64,000 bases of DNA from Aquitalea aquatica (GTDB taxonomy: Bacteria; Pseudomonadota; Gammaproteobacteria; Burkholderiales; Chromobacteriaceae): contig NZ_JACERN010000030.1 in the NCBI RefSeq assembly GCF_013911085.1, positions 248,001-312,000 on the forward strand, written 5' to 3'. Made by a program: the position numbers and the translations under genes. Positions within the stretch are counted from its first letter, which is position 1. Each line of letters begins with the position of its first letter. Below are positions 1-9,124 of this stretch, one piece after another. A model generated the notes under the pieces. The model saw only the letters and a list, made by a program, of their open reading frames with translations. It had not been told where the DNA came from and did no database searches.

Positions 1-49
1 CATTTACGGGGAAATCATGCAGGTGCATATTTTTCGGCACATTAAATAG

Positions 50-287
50 GCTGGCGAACTGGAGCTTCAAGTGTGCAGGCAAAGTATTCACCGGAGTGTT
101 TGGAGTATTTTGGGAATTGACTATGTAGCCGAGTTGAATGCACAGGCAGGTGGATACTCTGGTCTGATAACATCTGCAGCTACCCTTACCGAGGAAAGAT
201 GGCTTTATCGATTGCGGTATCGGTGCGAAAGTCCATGGTGCAGATGATACGTTGCAGTCAATTGAGTTAATTGGCTATGCCTCATGA
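50..287 (+). pseudogene. Possible decayed gene fragment with a frameshift
   Basis: One frame is open from about 50 and reads like protein (contains DYVAEL and GGYSGLITSAATLTEE). A second frame continues from about 195 (DGFIDCGIGAKVHGADDT) and ends in TGA at 285-287. The two pieces look like one protein broken by a shift near 190-200. There is no start codon or ribosome site for either piece, and the upstream part lies beyond the window or is lost. I do not recognise the family. It could also be chance open frame; a perfect hairpin follows at 381-400. Confidence 0.3.
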
Positions 288-380
288 GATGCCAAAGGAT
301 TGGTGATCACAATTGCAGAGGCGAGCATGACCGCAACGGCACACAGCTACCATCACGAAGCCAGTTATATCATGTAAAAA

Positions 381-400
381 AGCCCAGCACATGCTGGGCT
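381..400. terminator. Perfect 9-bp hairpin with A/T flanks
   Basis: AGCCCAGCA and TGCTGGGCT flank a CA loop. Five A's precede it, so the better U-tract forms on the minus strand (reading from the gene at 643-1002), while the plus strand has only a short TT. It may serve either direction. Confidence 0.5.
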
Positions 401-642
401 TTCCCTATTACACCAAAGCAAACAACTCATCTGTTTCTACTCAAAACTGACAAGTCCAATCCGCATGGGGGTCGCACAATGATTTGCGCCCGAATTTGAA
501 ATCATTACCAAATAAATTTACCCCAACAAGACAGCAGGCTCTGTGCTCAGCATACTTTCCAAACACAAACCACTCAAGCCACAATAAAATTATTGGCAGT
601 TGCATGCTGACAATATTGCATAGCCCTTACCCCATGGATAGC
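401..642. other. Non-coding AT-rich stretch
   Basis: Beyond the hairpin at 381-400 I see no credible reading frame, RNA gene or repeat here. Base composition is clearly AT-richer than the rest of the window. Confidence 0.4.
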
Positions 643-1002
643 TCAGATAAGATTAGCTGTTAGCATTTGACGGTAGTATTCAAGATAGACCGCATAGAGG
701 TGATTCAAAACATTCGCACCACGGCGACCAGACTTTGCCATGCATGCCTGCTTGGCTGCAGTTAGCTCCCTTATTTCGTAAGGCATCAGTACGATTTCAT
801 CGCGTGACTGATAAACCGAATAAACTGATTTCAGATTATCGATCACGTGTTGAATCAACCGGGCCTCCGGCGCGTGAACGTTAACATACAGTACGTGAAA
901 TGCTTTTAGCAGAGCAATCATCTGAATGATTTTTTCTTCGTCCGCTTTTCCGGAGCAAAGATCCGCACAGCAATTAGTCAAATTTTGTTTGATATTTATC
1001 AT
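643..1002 (-). CDS. Orphan hypothetical protein, 119 aa
   Basis: I do not recognise this protein. The ATG at 1002 is preferred; an in-frame GTG at 1053 would add 17 residues but has no ribosome site. An AAGG lies 13 bases before the ATG, which is long spacing. The sequence is soluble, probably mostly helical, with a CC pair and further cysteine near the N-terminus and a Lys/Arg-rich SGRRG stretch near the C-terminus, and no signal peptide or membrane segment. It sits alone in an AT-rich region beside a possible gene remnant, which suggests acquired or strain-specific DNA. No function is proposed. Confidence 0.5.
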   Translation of the reverse strand: MINIKQNLTNCCADLCSGKADEEKIIQMIALLKAFHVLYVNVHAPEARLIQHVIDNLKSVYSVYQSRDEIVLMPYEIRELTAAKQACMAKSGRRGANVLNHLYAVYLEYYRQMLTANLI

Positions 1003-1394
1003 GATGCGACACTGACCTTGACTGACTATTGCCGAATAACAAGCTGCGCTCACCGGCCAGAATAGAACCGGCTGGTAACTTCAAACTCATTCAAAATGTC
1101 AAAAATTAATGGATTAATAACACGGATACCATACGACCAAAGTACTTTTCTTCAGATAAAAACAATTACCCAGTCATGACAAGGCACTGGGTCTAGCCTG
1201 CGGGCTGCGCGGACACCAGGGCAAACACCATGGCTTGCTGAAAATTTACAACTCAAGCATATCACTTCAATCTGCCTTGCCAAGTAGGAGCGGCAAATGA
1301 AAAGAGCCGCAAGATGCAGCCCTTTATTCGCATTGACTATTAACAATAATTATCAATGCCATTGTATTAATAATATTCTAATCTGTCACGGCCT
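1003..1394. other. Intergenic stretch without a supported gene
   Basis: The short open frames here overlap on both strands, lack ribosome sites and resemble no protein I know. The only structure seen is ACCCAGT/ACTGGGT at 1168-1192. On the minus strand it is followed by AATTGTTTTT, so it may terminate the dehydrogenase gene that ends at 1395. Confidence 0.4.
1168..1192 (-). terminator. Weak terminator-like hairpin after the SDR gene
   Basis: ACCCAGT and ACTGGGT form a 7-bp stem with an 11-base loop. In minus-strand RNA it is followed by an A/U-rich run including UUUUU. It lies about 200 bases after the stop, so assignment is tentative. Confidence 0.3.
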
Positions 1395-2153
1395 TCACAG
1401 AAACATGCCGCCAGAAGCCTCGACGCGCTGCGCATTGATCCAGCCGGCCTCATCCGACAGCAGCATGGCCATTACCGCACCAATATCATCTGGCTGGCCA
1501 ACTCGTCCCAGCGCGGTCTGGCTGGCAATAAACTGGTTGAGCTGGGCATTATCGCGTACGGCCCCGCCACCAAAGTCGGTTTCAATCGCACCAGGAGCCA
1601 GCACATTCACCGCAATGCCACGCGGGCCCAATTCCTTGGCCAGATAGTGGCTCAATACCTCGACCGCTCCCTTCATCGCCGCGTAAGCCGCAAAGCCAGG
1701 CAGCGCAAACCGTGTCAGGCCGGTGGAGACATTCAGGATACGCCCGCCATCAGCCAGCAGTGGCAGCAGAGCCTGGGTGAGGAAGAATACTCCTTTAAAC
1801 TGGATATTGAGCAACTGATCGAACTGGGCTTCCGAGGTTTCGGCAAAACTGGCATGAATGCCGATGCCCGCATTATTCAGCAGGTAATCAAACTGCTGGC
1901 GCTGCCAGCGCAGCTGCAATAGCTGGCGTAACTGCTCGGCAAATGCCGGGAAACTGCTGCTGTGTGCCACATCCAGCTGGATGGCGGCGGCCTGGCCACC
2001 GGCAGCGCTAATCTGTGCCGCGACGGCCTCGGCGGCGGCCTGGTTTGCTTGATAGGTCAGTACCACAGCGACACCACGGGCGGCCAGTTTGAGCGCGGCA
2101 TTCCGGCCCAGACCGCGGCTACCACCGGTGACAAGGGCAATTTTCTGTTGCAT
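1395..2153 (-). CDS. Short-chain dehydrogenase/reductase (SDR), 252 aa
   Basis: This is a classical SDR oxidoreductase using NAD(P)H; its substrate is not known. The glycine-rich cofactor motif TGGSRGLG lies near residues 9-16, NNAG follows in mid-protein, and the catalytic Tyr-x3-Lys is in YAAMK near residue 160. The C-terminal part has the PGAIETDF type substrate loop. The ATG at 2153 is chosen because AGGAG sits 7 bases before it; a longer frame upstream has no homology. It is divergent from the LysR gene at 2286, which probably regulates it. The pairing resembles many small SDR/LysR units that handle quinones or xenobiotic carbonyls, but that is only inference. Confidence 0.88.
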   Translation of the reverse strand: MQQKIALVTGGSRGLGRNAALKLAARGVAVVLTYQANQAAAEAVAAQISAAGGQAAAIQLDVAHSSSFPAFAEQLRQLLQLRWQRQQFDYLLNNAGIGIHASFAETSEAQFDQLLNIQFKGVFFLTQALLPLLADGGRILNVSTGLTRFALPGFAAYAAMKGAVEVLSHYLAKELGPRGIAVNVLAPGAIETDFGGGAVRDNAQLNQFIASQTALGRVGQPDDIGAVMAMLLSDEAGWINAQRVEASGGMFL

Positions 2154-2285
2154 GTGAAGCTCCTGATAAGGGGGCAGAAGCAGGCTGCATCTGCAGGACC
2201 GCAGTGTATTGTTTTGTTTTATGGCGATAAACAGGCCATATACGATCATACTGTTCGCGATATCAAGACAATGGAGCACTCTGCC

Positions 2286-3233
2286 GTGGATCAGCTACAA
2301 GCCATGCGCATTTACCTGCGCGTCGCCGAGATGGGCAGTTTTACCCAGGCCGCAACACAGCTGTCCCTGCCCAAGGCCAGCGTATCCACTGCGATACAGC
2401 AACTGGAAAACAGCCTGGGCGCACGCCTGCTGCACCGTACCACGCGACAGGTCCGCATGACGCCGGATGGGCAAATGTATTACCAACGCTGCAAGGACTT
2501 GCTGGATGAAGTCGAGGAACTGCAGGCACTGTTTGCCAGCACACCGGCCCGCTTGTCTGGCCGCTTGCGCGTGGATCTGCCCATTGCCATTGCCCGCCAC
2601 ACCGTGCTGCCCAACTTGCCGGACTTTCTGCAGCAGCATCCGCAGCTGGAAATCGAGCTGAGCAGCACCGACCGGCTGGTCGATCTGCTCAGTGAAGGTT
2701 TCGATTGCGTGCTGCGCGTGGGACAGTTGCGCGACTCCAACCTGATTGCCCGCCATCTGGGCTGGCAGCGCCAGATCAATTGCGCCAGCCCGGGCTATCT
2801 GGCAGCTCATGGCACACCACATGGCCTGGATGATCTGGCCGGCCATCGGCTGATCCATTACCAAAGCGTGCTGGGTGGACGGCGCAGCGGTTTCGAATAT
2901 CAGGACAGCAGCGGTAGCCTGCGCCAGTACAGCATGCCGGGCGCACTGACGGTGAATAATTCCGATGCCTACCATGCAGCCTGCCTGGCAGGGATGGGGA
3001 TCATCCAGGTGCCACAGGTAGGCGTGGCCTCCCAGCTGGCCACGGGGCAGCTGGTGGAAATCCTGCCAGACTGGCAAGCACCACCAATGCCAGTCTCCCT
3101 GCTCTACGCCAATCGCCGCCAGTTGCCACAACGCTGCCGGGTGTTCATGCAATGGCTGAGCGAGCTGTTGCAGCCCAGCTTGCATGGCAGCAGCGGCGAT
3201 GCCGCTGTCAGAGTAGAGGCCGATCCGCTATAA
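2286..3233 (+). CDS. LysR-family transcriptional regulator, 315 aa
   Basis: The N-terminal winged helix-turn-helix (residues 1-60, with GSFTQAATQLSLPKASVS) and a LysR substrate-binding domain (about 90-290) are both complete. I chose a GTG at 2286, giving MDQLQAMRIYLRV, the usual start for this subfamily, with GGAG 9 bases upstream; an ATG at 2271 would add five residues. The gene is divergent from the SDR gene across about 130 bases, the standard layout for a LysR regulator and its target. The subfamily resembles the CrgA/DmlR-like group with the DRLVDL.EGFDCVLRVG signature. The inducer cannot be told from sequence. Confidence 0.88.
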   Translation: MDQLQAMRIYLRVAEMGSFTQAATQLSLPKASVSTAIQQLENSLGARLLHRTTRQVRMTPDGQMYYQRCKDLLDEVEELQALFASTPARLSGRLRVDLPIAIARHTVLPNLPDFLQQHPQLEIELSSTDRLVDLLSEGFDCVLRVGQLRDSNLIARHLGWQRQINCASPGYLAAHGTPHGLDDLAGHRLIHYQSVLGGRRSGFEYQDSSGSLRQYSMPGALTVNNSDAYHAACLAGMGIIQVPQVGVASQLATGQLVEILPDWQAPPMPVSLLYANRRQLPQRCRVFMQWLSELLQPSLHGSSGDAAVRVEADPL

Positions 3234-3264
3234 CGATTGAAAGCAGGACAATAACGGGGAAAAC

Positions 3265-4599
3265 ATGTTCGATCGCAAACTGAAACAAGAAATAGCCGCG
3301 CTGCAACAACAGCTCAACGCCGCTCAGCAACTTAGCAAGGCACTTGACCGTTCCCTGGCGGTGATCCGCTTCAGTCCGGACGGCAGCATCCTCGAAGCCA
3401 ACCAGAACTTTCTCACCACCATGGGCTATCACAGCCAGGCAGAACTGCAAGGCAAAAAACACAGTCTGCTCTGCGATAGCAGCTATGCCACCAGCAGCGA
3501 TTACCAGCGCTTTTGGGACAAGCTGTGCCGTGGCGAATTTTATCAAGGCCGGGTCAAGCGCCGCAGTGCCGATGGCCGCAGCATCTGGCTGGAAGCCACG
3601 TATAACCCGCTACTGGATGAACAAGGCCAGGTGGTCAGCATCATCAAGTTTGCCACCGACATCACCGCCAAGGTCAACGAGGCCGCCCGCAACAACGCCA
3701 TCCTGCAAGCCATCAACCGCGCCATGGCGGTGATCGAATTCACCCCCGACGGGCAGATCATCAGTGCCAACGACAATTTCCTGCAGGCCACCGGCCATAG
3801 CCGCGACAGCCTGATCGGCAAGCCGCACCGCCTGCTGTGCCCGGCGGAATTCGCGGCCAGCCAGGCATACGAAGCGCTATGGCAGCGCCTGCGCAGCGGT
3901 CAGCACTATAGTGGACGCATCCAGCGGCTGACCCGTGATGGCCGTACCATGTGGCTGGAAGCCAACTACAACCCGGTGCTGGATGAAACCGGCCAGGTAC
4001 TCAGCGTCATCAAGTTCGCCACCGATATCAGCCAGCAGGTAGAGCAACAGGTGCTGGAGCGGGATTCGGCACTGCTGGCTTACACCTCATCACAGCAAAC
4101 CCAGGAACTGGCCAATACCGGCGTATTCGACATCGAGCAAAGCATCGAAGGCATCATGACCATGGCCACCGATATCGAACGCGGCAGCCAGCAAGTGCAG
4201 CAGCTGGGTGAGCGCTCGCAGCAGATCGGCTCCATCGTGCAAACCATCAAGGAGATTGCCGACCAGACCAACCTGCTGGCACTCAATGCCGCCATCGAGG
4301 CGGCGCGTGCCGGCGAAATGGGGCGTGGCTTTGCCGTGGTGGCCGACGAGGTGCGCAAGCTGGCCGAACGCACCAGCACCTCCACCGGGGAAATCAGCCA
4401 TATGGTGCGCGATATCCAGGGCCATACCGACACGGCGGTGGCCAGCATGCAAAGCCTGCTGCAACAGGCCAATGGCAGCGTGGAACTATCCCAGCGCGTG
4501 GGGCAGACCATTTCGCAGATCAACCAGCAGGCCAAGGGCGTGGTGCAGGTGATCAGCCGCTTTGCCGAGATGAAAAACCAGAACGATCAGGCGAACTGA
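3265..4599 (+). CDS. Soluble PAS-PAS methyl-accepting chemotaxis protein, BdlA-like, 444 aa
   Basis: Two PAS domains (about residues 25-130 and 147-252) are followed by an MCP signalling domain (about 300-440) with the canonical tip [19 protein letters not shown]. There is no membrane segment, so it is cytoplasmic. The two PAS domains are clear internal duplicates: both end in WLEA.YNP.LDE.GQV.S.IKFATDI. PAS-PAS-MCP without membrane anchors is the architecture of Pseudomonas BdlA, a biofilm dispersal sensor, and of some flavin or haem energy sensors; bound cofactor is unknown here. The C-terminus has no CheR/CheB pentapeptide. GGGGA lies before the ATG. It stands alone between the LysR gene and lutA. 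Confidence 0.88.
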   Translation: MFDRKLKQEIAALQQQLNAAQQLSKALDRSLAVIRFSPDGSILEANQNFLTTMGYHSQAELQGKKHSLLCDSSYATSSDYQRFWDKLCRGEFYQGRVKRRSADGRSIWLEATYNPLLDEQGQVVSIIKFATDITAKVNEAARNNAILQAINRAMAVIEFTPDGQIISANDNFLQATGHSRDSLIGKPHRLLCPAEFAASQAYEALWQRLRSGQHYSGRIQRLTRDGRTMWLEANYNPVLDETGQVLSVIKFATDISQQVEQQVLERDSALLAYTSSQQTQELANTGVFDIEQSIEGIMTMATDIERGSQQVQQLGERSQQIGSIVQTIKEIADQTNLLALNAAIEAARAGEMGRGFAVVADEVRKLAERTSTSTGEISHMVRDIQGHTDTAVASMQSLLQQANGSVELSQRVGQTISQINQQAKGVVQVISRFAEMKNQNDQAN

Positions 4600-4706
4600 A
4601 GACGGCAGGAGCAGGCTCAAGGGTAATTCCGCATTGGCAGAGCGGGGGAAATGGGGATTAAATGCAGCCAGTCCCCTGCTCCAGCCTGTCGGAGGCGCCG
4701 CGCACC

Positions 4707-5462
4707 ATGAAAATCGGCCTGTTCATTCCCTGTTTCATCAACGAACTTTTTCCTCATGTGGCCATGGCCACGCTCGAGCTACTGGAAAGCCTGGGCTGCG
4801 AAGTGGCGTTTCCCATGGAGCAGTCCTGCTGTGGCCAGCCGCTGGCCAACAACGGCGACAGCAAGGGCGCCTGTGATGCTGCCCGGCGCTTTACCGGCGT
4901 ATTCCAGCAATACGACTATGTGGTCGCTCCATCCGGCAGCTGCGTTTCGCACGTCACCCACCACTACGACTGGTATATCGCGGACGATCCGGCCTATCAG
5001 CAGCTCAAGCCCAAGGTCTACGAGATCATCGAATTCCTGCAGGACGTGCTCAAGCTGGAAAAACTGCCCAAGCCGGTGTATTTCCCGCACAAGGTCTCCA
5101 TTCACCAGAGCTGCCACGGCCTGCGCGAACTGCACCACGCCAGCCCGTCCGAACTGATGATTCCTTATCAGTCGCGGCTGGAAAACATCCTCAAGCTGGT
5201 TGATGGCGTGGAAGTACTGCTGCCCGAGCGCCGCGACGAATGCTGCGGTTTTGGCGGCACCTTCTGCGTGGATGAACCGGAACTATCCACCGCCATGGGC
5301 GAAGACCGCGTGGCCCAGCATGAGGCCACCGGTGCGGAATATATCGTCGGCGCCGACCCCTCCTGTCTGATGCACATGGGCGGCATCATCCGCCATCAGG
5401 GCAAGCGCATCCGCCCGCTGCACATTGTGGAAATCCTCACCGGTCGCGGAGCAGGCGCATGA
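4707..5462 (+). CDS. lutA: Lactate utilisation protein LutA (Fe-S oxidoreductase subunit), 251 aa
   Basis: LutA is part of the LutABC (LldEFG) complex that oxidises L-lactate to pyruvate. It carries two cysteine-rich (CCG) domains, with SCCGQPL near residue 40 and ECCGFGG near residue 180, which bind iron-sulphur or related cofactors. The ATG at 4707 (MKIGLFIPC) has GGAGG 11 bases upstream and matches the family N-terminus; 15 extra residues in the longer frame are discarded. The stop overlaps the lutB start as ATGA, so the genes are translationally coupled. No lactate permease or dedicated regulator gene is adjacent. Confidence 0.94.
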   Translation: MKIGLFIPCFINELFPHVAMATLELLESLGCEVAFPMEQSCCGQPLANNGDSKGACDAARRFTGVFQQYDYVVAPSGSCVSHVTHHYDWYIADDPAYQQLKPKVYEIIEFLQDVLKLEKLPKPVYFPHKVSIHQSCHGLRELHHASPSELMIPYQSRLENILKLVDGVEVLLPERRDECCGFGGTFCVDEPELSTAMGEDRVAQHEATGAEYIVGADPSCLMHMGGIIRHQGKRIRPLHIVEILTGRGAGA

Positions 5463-6859
5463 AAGACGACAGCGTAAAACACCCGCAAGCTGCGGCTGAA
5501 TTCCTCAAGGACCGCGCCCAGGCCAAATGGCACGACAGCGCCATCTGGTGGGTGCGGCAAAAGCGCGATGCCCAGGCCAAACAACTGCCGGAATGGGAAG
5601 AACTGCGCCGGCTGGCACGTGAGATCAAGGCCCACACCCTGTCGCAGCTGGATGACTACCTGGCCCAGTTTGAAGCCAATGCCCAGAACAACGGCGTCAC
5701 TGTGCACTGGGCAGCCGATGCCGACGAACACAACCGCATCGTGCACAGCATTCTGGCAGCGCGGCAGGTGAAGAAGCTGGTCAAGTCCAAGTCCATGCTG
5801 ACCGAAGAATGCGGGCTGAACCCCTATCTGGAGCAGCGTGGCATCGAGGTGGTGGATACCGACCTGGGCGAGCGCATCGTGCAATTGCGCCACGAAGCCC
5901 CCAGCCACATCGTGATGCCGGCCATTCACCTGAAAAAAGAGCAGATTTCCGAGCTTTTCCATAAAGAACTGGGCACCGAGGCCGGCAATAACGACCCGAC
6001 CTACCTCACCCACGCGGCACGGGCCAATCTGCGCGAACATTTCCTGACTGCGGATGCCGGCCTGACCGGGGTGAATTTCGCCATTGCCGAAACCGGTGGT
6101 GTGGTGGTGTGCACCAATGAAGGCAATGCCGACCTTGGCACCAGCCTGCCCCCCATCCATATCGCCAGCATGGGGCTGGAAAAAATCATTCCCAAGCTGG
6201 AACACCTGGGGGTGTTCACCCGGCTGCTGGCACGCTCGGCCATTGGTTCCCCGGTGACGACTTATACTTCGCACTTCCACCAGGCCCGCCCTGGTGGCGA
6301 GATGCACATCGTCATCGTCGACAATGGCCGCAGCGACATTCTGGGCAATGAAGATTTCTACCAGAGCCTGCGCTGCATCCGCTGTGGCGCCTGCATGAAT
6401 ACCTGCCCGGTCTATCGCCGCAGCAGCGGCTTCAGCTACAGCTACATCATTCCCGGCCCCATCGGTTCTACCCTGGGCCCCAGCCGCGACATGAAGAAGC
6501 ACGGCAGTATGGCCTTTGCCTGTAGCACCTGCGGCTCCTGCTCCAATGTCTGCCCGGTCAAGATCAATCTGCACGAACAACTGGTACTGCATCGCAAGAA
6601 AGCCTTCGACCAGAACCTGCTGCCCACCGGCAAGAAAATGGGCCTGCTGGCCATGCGTTTTCTGACCCAGCATCCGGCCCTGTTCGATCTGGGCGGCAAG
6701 GTGATGCGCAAGGTGGTGCCCATCATCCCGGAAAGCCTCACCCGCCACAGCGCCTGGAGCCGCGCAGGCCGTGATCTGCCACCGATGCCAGCCCAGAGCT
6801 TCAAGGAACAGTATCAGCAGCGCAGCCAGAATAAGCAGGACAAGGAGGAGCAGCAATGA
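5459..6859 (+). CDS. lutB: Lactate utilisation protein LutB (LUD domain plus two 4Fe-4S clusters), 466 aa
   Basis: The N-terminal two thirds is a LUD domain (ETGGVVVCTNEG near residue 210). The C-terminal part has two ferredoxin-type motifs, CIRCGACMNTCP near residue 307 and CSTCGSCSNVCP near residue 353. It is the electron-carrying core of the LutABC lactate dehydrogenase. Both ends overlap their neighbours by ATGA (lutA stop, lutC start), showing a tightly coupled operon. Length is normal for the family. Confidence 0.95.
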   Translation: MKDDSVKHPQAAAEFLKDRAQAKWHDSAIWWVRQKRDAQAKQLPEWEELRRLAREIKAHTLSQLDDYLAQFEANAQNNGVTVHWAADADEHNRIVHSILAARQVKKLVKSKSMLTEECGLNPYLEQRGIEVVDTDLGERIVQLRHEAPSHIVMPAIHLKKEQISELFHKELGTEAGNNDPTYLTHAARANLREHFLTADAGLTGVNFAIAETGGVVVCTNEGNADLGTSLPPIHIASMGLEKIIPKLEHLGVFTRLLARSAIGSPVTTYTSHFHQARPGGEMHIVIVDNGRSDILGNEDFYQSLRCIRCGACMNTCPVYRRSSGFSYSYIIPGPIGSTLGPSRDMKKHGSMAFACSTCGSCSNVCPVKINLHEQLVLHRKKAFDQNLLPTGKKMGLLAMRFLTQHPALFDLGGKVMRKVVPIIPESLTRHSAWSRAGRDLPPMPAQSFKEQYQQRSQNKQDKEEQQ

Positions 6860-7422
6860 GCGCCCGTGACAACATACTGGCCCGTATCCGCCAGAACCGC
6901 CCGCAAGCCTCGGCGCTGCCCGATATTCACGCCGTCCCCTTCATCCGCTACGACGACCAGTTCGAGGCCTTTGCCACGCTGATCCGCAACCTGGGCGGCG
7001 ATGCCGTCCAGTTGCAGGATGGCCAGAGCGTGGCCGATATCGTGGCTGCACGCTGGCCGGATGCCGGTCGCACGGTAGACCTGACCGTAGCAGAGCACGA
7101 AGAAGTGGATGATCCGCATGCCTGGCACGATGTCGATGTCGCCATCGTCCCCGGTCAGCTAGCGGTGGCAGAAAACGCCACGGTCTGGGTAAGCCACCCG
7201 GACAACCGCTTCCGCTCCATCTATTTCCTCACCCAGAAGCTGGTACTGGTGGTGCCGCGTGAGGCCATGGTAGACACCATGCGTGATGCCTATGCCCGCA
7301 TCGACATAGCGGAGCATGGCTTTGGCGCCTTCATTTCCGGCTCGTCCCGCACCGCCGATATCGAACAAAGCCTGGTGATGGGTGCCCATGGTGCCATGGC
7401 TGCGCTGGTGATTTTTGTCTGA
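6856..7422 (+). CDS. lutC: Lactate utilisation protein LutC (LUD domain), 188 aa
   Basis: This is the third subunit of LutABC, with an N-terminal MSARDNILARIRQNRP helix typical of LutC and a C-terminal LUD fold ending in SGSSRTADIEQSLVMGAHG. At 188 residues it is shorter than LutC proteins of Bacillus (about 240), but the conserved C-terminal LUD motif is present and the frame is intact. It overlaps lutB by four bases and is followed by a strong terminator at 7452. Confidence 0.92.
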   Translation: MSARDNILARIRQNRPQASALPDIHAVPFIRYDDQFEAFATLIRNLGGDAVQLQDGQSVADIVAARWPDAGRTVDLTVAEHEEVDDPHAWHDVDVAIVPGQLAVAENATVWVSHPDNRFRSIYFLTQKLVLVVPREAMVDTMRDAYARIDIAEHGFGAFISGSSRTADIEQSLVMGAHGAMAALVIFV

Positions 7423-7451
7423 TTTGTACGCACGGAGCATTGCTTCCTTGG

Positions 7452-7474
7452 GGCCCCTGCGGGGGCCATTTTTC
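7452..7474 (+). terminator. Rho-independent terminator of lutABC
   Basis: GGCCCC and GGGGCC form a GC stem around a TGCG loop, followed by ATTTTT. Confidence 0.7.
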
Positions 7475-7511
7475 TGCCCGCCATTTCTATCCAGCCTTTC
7501 CATCAGACATG

Positions 7512-7543
7512 AAAAAACCGCCGGTCTGGCGACGGGCGGTTTT
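7512..7543 (-). terminator. Rho-independent terminator of rhlE
   Basis: AAAACCGCC (7514-7522) pairs with GGCGGTTTT (7535-7543). In minus-strand RNA it ends in a U run. It lies 21 bases after the rhlE stop. Confidence 0.75.
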
Positions 7544-7563
7544 GGGCTGGCAGTGCTCAATAC

Positions 7564-9003
7564 TCAGCGGTTGACTTCCACCTTGTAACGCGGCGGCAGC
7601 AGCAAGGCCGGCACTTCGCGCTGTGCCTTGCGGCTACGGCGGCTACCGGCGGTCGGATTGATGGTTTTCAGGCCCTCACCCGATTTTCCCACCATCAGGG
7701 CAGAAGCCGGCAAGGACATCGGATCACGCTGCGATTCACGTGGAGCGGCGCGCACCGGGCTGCTGCGGCCTTCGCGGCCGCCCTCGCGACCATAATCACG
7801 ACCACCCTCGCCACGAGAGGACTCACGGCGCGGTGCGGCTTCTTCACGCGGCGCGGCTGCACCCGGCTGGAAGCCTTCCACCACCTGCGGCTTCAATGTC
7901 TGGCGGGTCAGCTTTTCAATCGCCTCATGCTGGCGGGTTTCCGCCGGGCTCATCAAGGAAATGGCGATACCGCTGGCACCGGCACGGCCAGTACGACCGA
8001 TACGGTGTACATAGTCTTCCGGCGAATTGGGCAGCTCGTAATTCACCACGAACGGCAGTTCGGTAATATCCAGGCCACGGGCCGCCACATCGGTGGCGAC
8101 CAGCACACGCAGGCTGCCTTCCTTGAAGGAGGACAGGATTTCCAGGCGCGAGGCCTGGGCCTTGTCGCCATGGATGGCTTCCGCCACCAGGCCATCACGC
8201 TTGAGATCACGCGCCAGTTGATCGGCACTGATCTTGGTCTTGCAGAACACAATGACCTGGCTCATGTCGCGGGTCTTGATCAGATGGCTCAGCAGATGGC
8301 GCTTGCGCCCGGCATCCACCGAATACACCAGCTGTTCCACTTGCTCGTTGGTGGCGTTCTGACGGGCAACTTCAACCGTCTGCGGATCTTTCATGAAGTC
8401 AGCAGCCAGGCGTTTGATTTCCGTGGCAAAGGTCGCCGAGAACAGCAGGGTCTGCCGTTCCTTGGGCAACATGCTCATGATCTTGCGGATGTCCTGGATG
8501 AAGCCCATGTCCAGCATGCGGTCGGCTTCGTCCAGCACAAGCACTTCCACCTTGTTCAGCTGGATGGTTTTCTGCTGGATATGGTCGAGCAGGCGGCCCG
8601 GGGTGGCGATGACGATTTCCATGCCACGGCGCAATTCAGCTGTCTGCGGGTCCATATTCATGCCGCCAAACACTGTGGTGGCACGCAGCGGCAAATACTT
8701 GGTATAGGTCTTGACGTTGACGCCGATCTGGTCGGCCAGTTCGCGTGTGGGCGACAGCACCAGCGCGCGCACCGGATGCATGGCCGGCGATACGCTGGTA
8801 TTGGCGAATTTCTTCATCCGCTCCAGGATGGGCAGCATGAAAGCGGCAGTCTTGCCGGTACCGGTTTGGGCAGCCGCCAGCAGATCGCGACCGGACAGAA
8901 CCAGCGGAATGGCCTTGGCCTGGATGGGGGTAGGCTCGGTATAGCCTTGTTCTTCAATGGCACGAAGAATCTCGGGCGACAGCCCGAGTTCGGAAAACAG
9001 CAT
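7564..9003 (-). CDS. rhlE: DEAD-box ATP-dependent RNA helicase, RhlE type, 479 aa
   Basis: An RNA helicase that remodels ribosomal and messenger RNA. All motifs are visible: the Q motif (GYTEPTPIQ near residue 20), Walker A AAQTGTGKT near 44, DEAD in LDEADRMLD, SAT in LFSATF, and HRIGRTGR near residue 340. The tail is basic and rich in Arg and Gly (about residues 385-420), the RNA-binding extension of the RhlE group, and ends in a conserved-looking basic PPRYKVEVNR. AGGAG precedes the ATG. It is monocistronic between two hairpins. Confidence 0.93.
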   Translation of the reverse strand: MLFSELGLSPEILRAIEEQGYTEPTPIQAKAIPLVLSGRDLLAAAQTGTGKTAAFMLPILERMKKFANTSVSPAMHPVRALVLSPTRELADQIGVNVKTYTKYLPLRATTVFGGMNMDPQTAELRRGMEIVIATPGRLLDHIQQKTIQLNKVEVLVLDEADRMLDMGFIQDIRKIMSMLPKERQTLLFSATFATEIKRLAADFMKDPQTVEVARQNATNEQVEQLVYSVDAGRKRHLLSHLIKTRDMSQVIVFCKTKISADQLARDLKRDGLVAEAIHGDKAQASRLEILSSFKEGSLRVLVATDVAARGLDITELPFVVNYELPNSPEDYVHRIGRTGRAGASGIAISLMSPAETRQHEAIEKLTRQTLKPQVVEGFQPGAAAPREEAAPRRESSRGEGGRDYGREGGREGRSSPVRAAPRESQRDPMSLPASALMVGKSGEGLKTINPTAGSRRSRKAQREVPALLLPPRYKVEVNR

Positions 9004-9092
9004 GTGTGTGCTCCTGCAATTCGGTTGGGTGATGGCGGCGCAGCGGGCGACGCATCCCCTTGTTCATGAACATGGCCGTGCTGAAATGGCAA

Positions 9093-9113
9093 CGCCGCCC
9101 ATCACGGGCGGCG
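9093..9113 (-). terminator. GC-rich hairpin after the CobD/CbiB-family gene
   Basis: CGCCGCCC and GGGCGGCG form an 8-bp stem with an ATCAC loop, 12 bases after the stop at 9125. The U-tract is poor, so termination efficiency is uncertain. Confidence 0.45.
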
Positions 9114-9124
9114 GTTGGCAGGCA

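Noticed and set aside
284-499. 71-residue frame across the hairpin
   Set aside because: It reads through a terminator-like hairpin and has no start signal.
1152-1346. Short overlapping frames on both strands
   Set aside because: No ribosome site, no recognisable protein; region looks non-coding.
5396-6856. Long open frame antisense to lutB
   Set aside because: It mirrors the codon structure of lutB in GC-rich DNA; its protein is low-complexity His/Gln/Gly-rich without a ribosome site.
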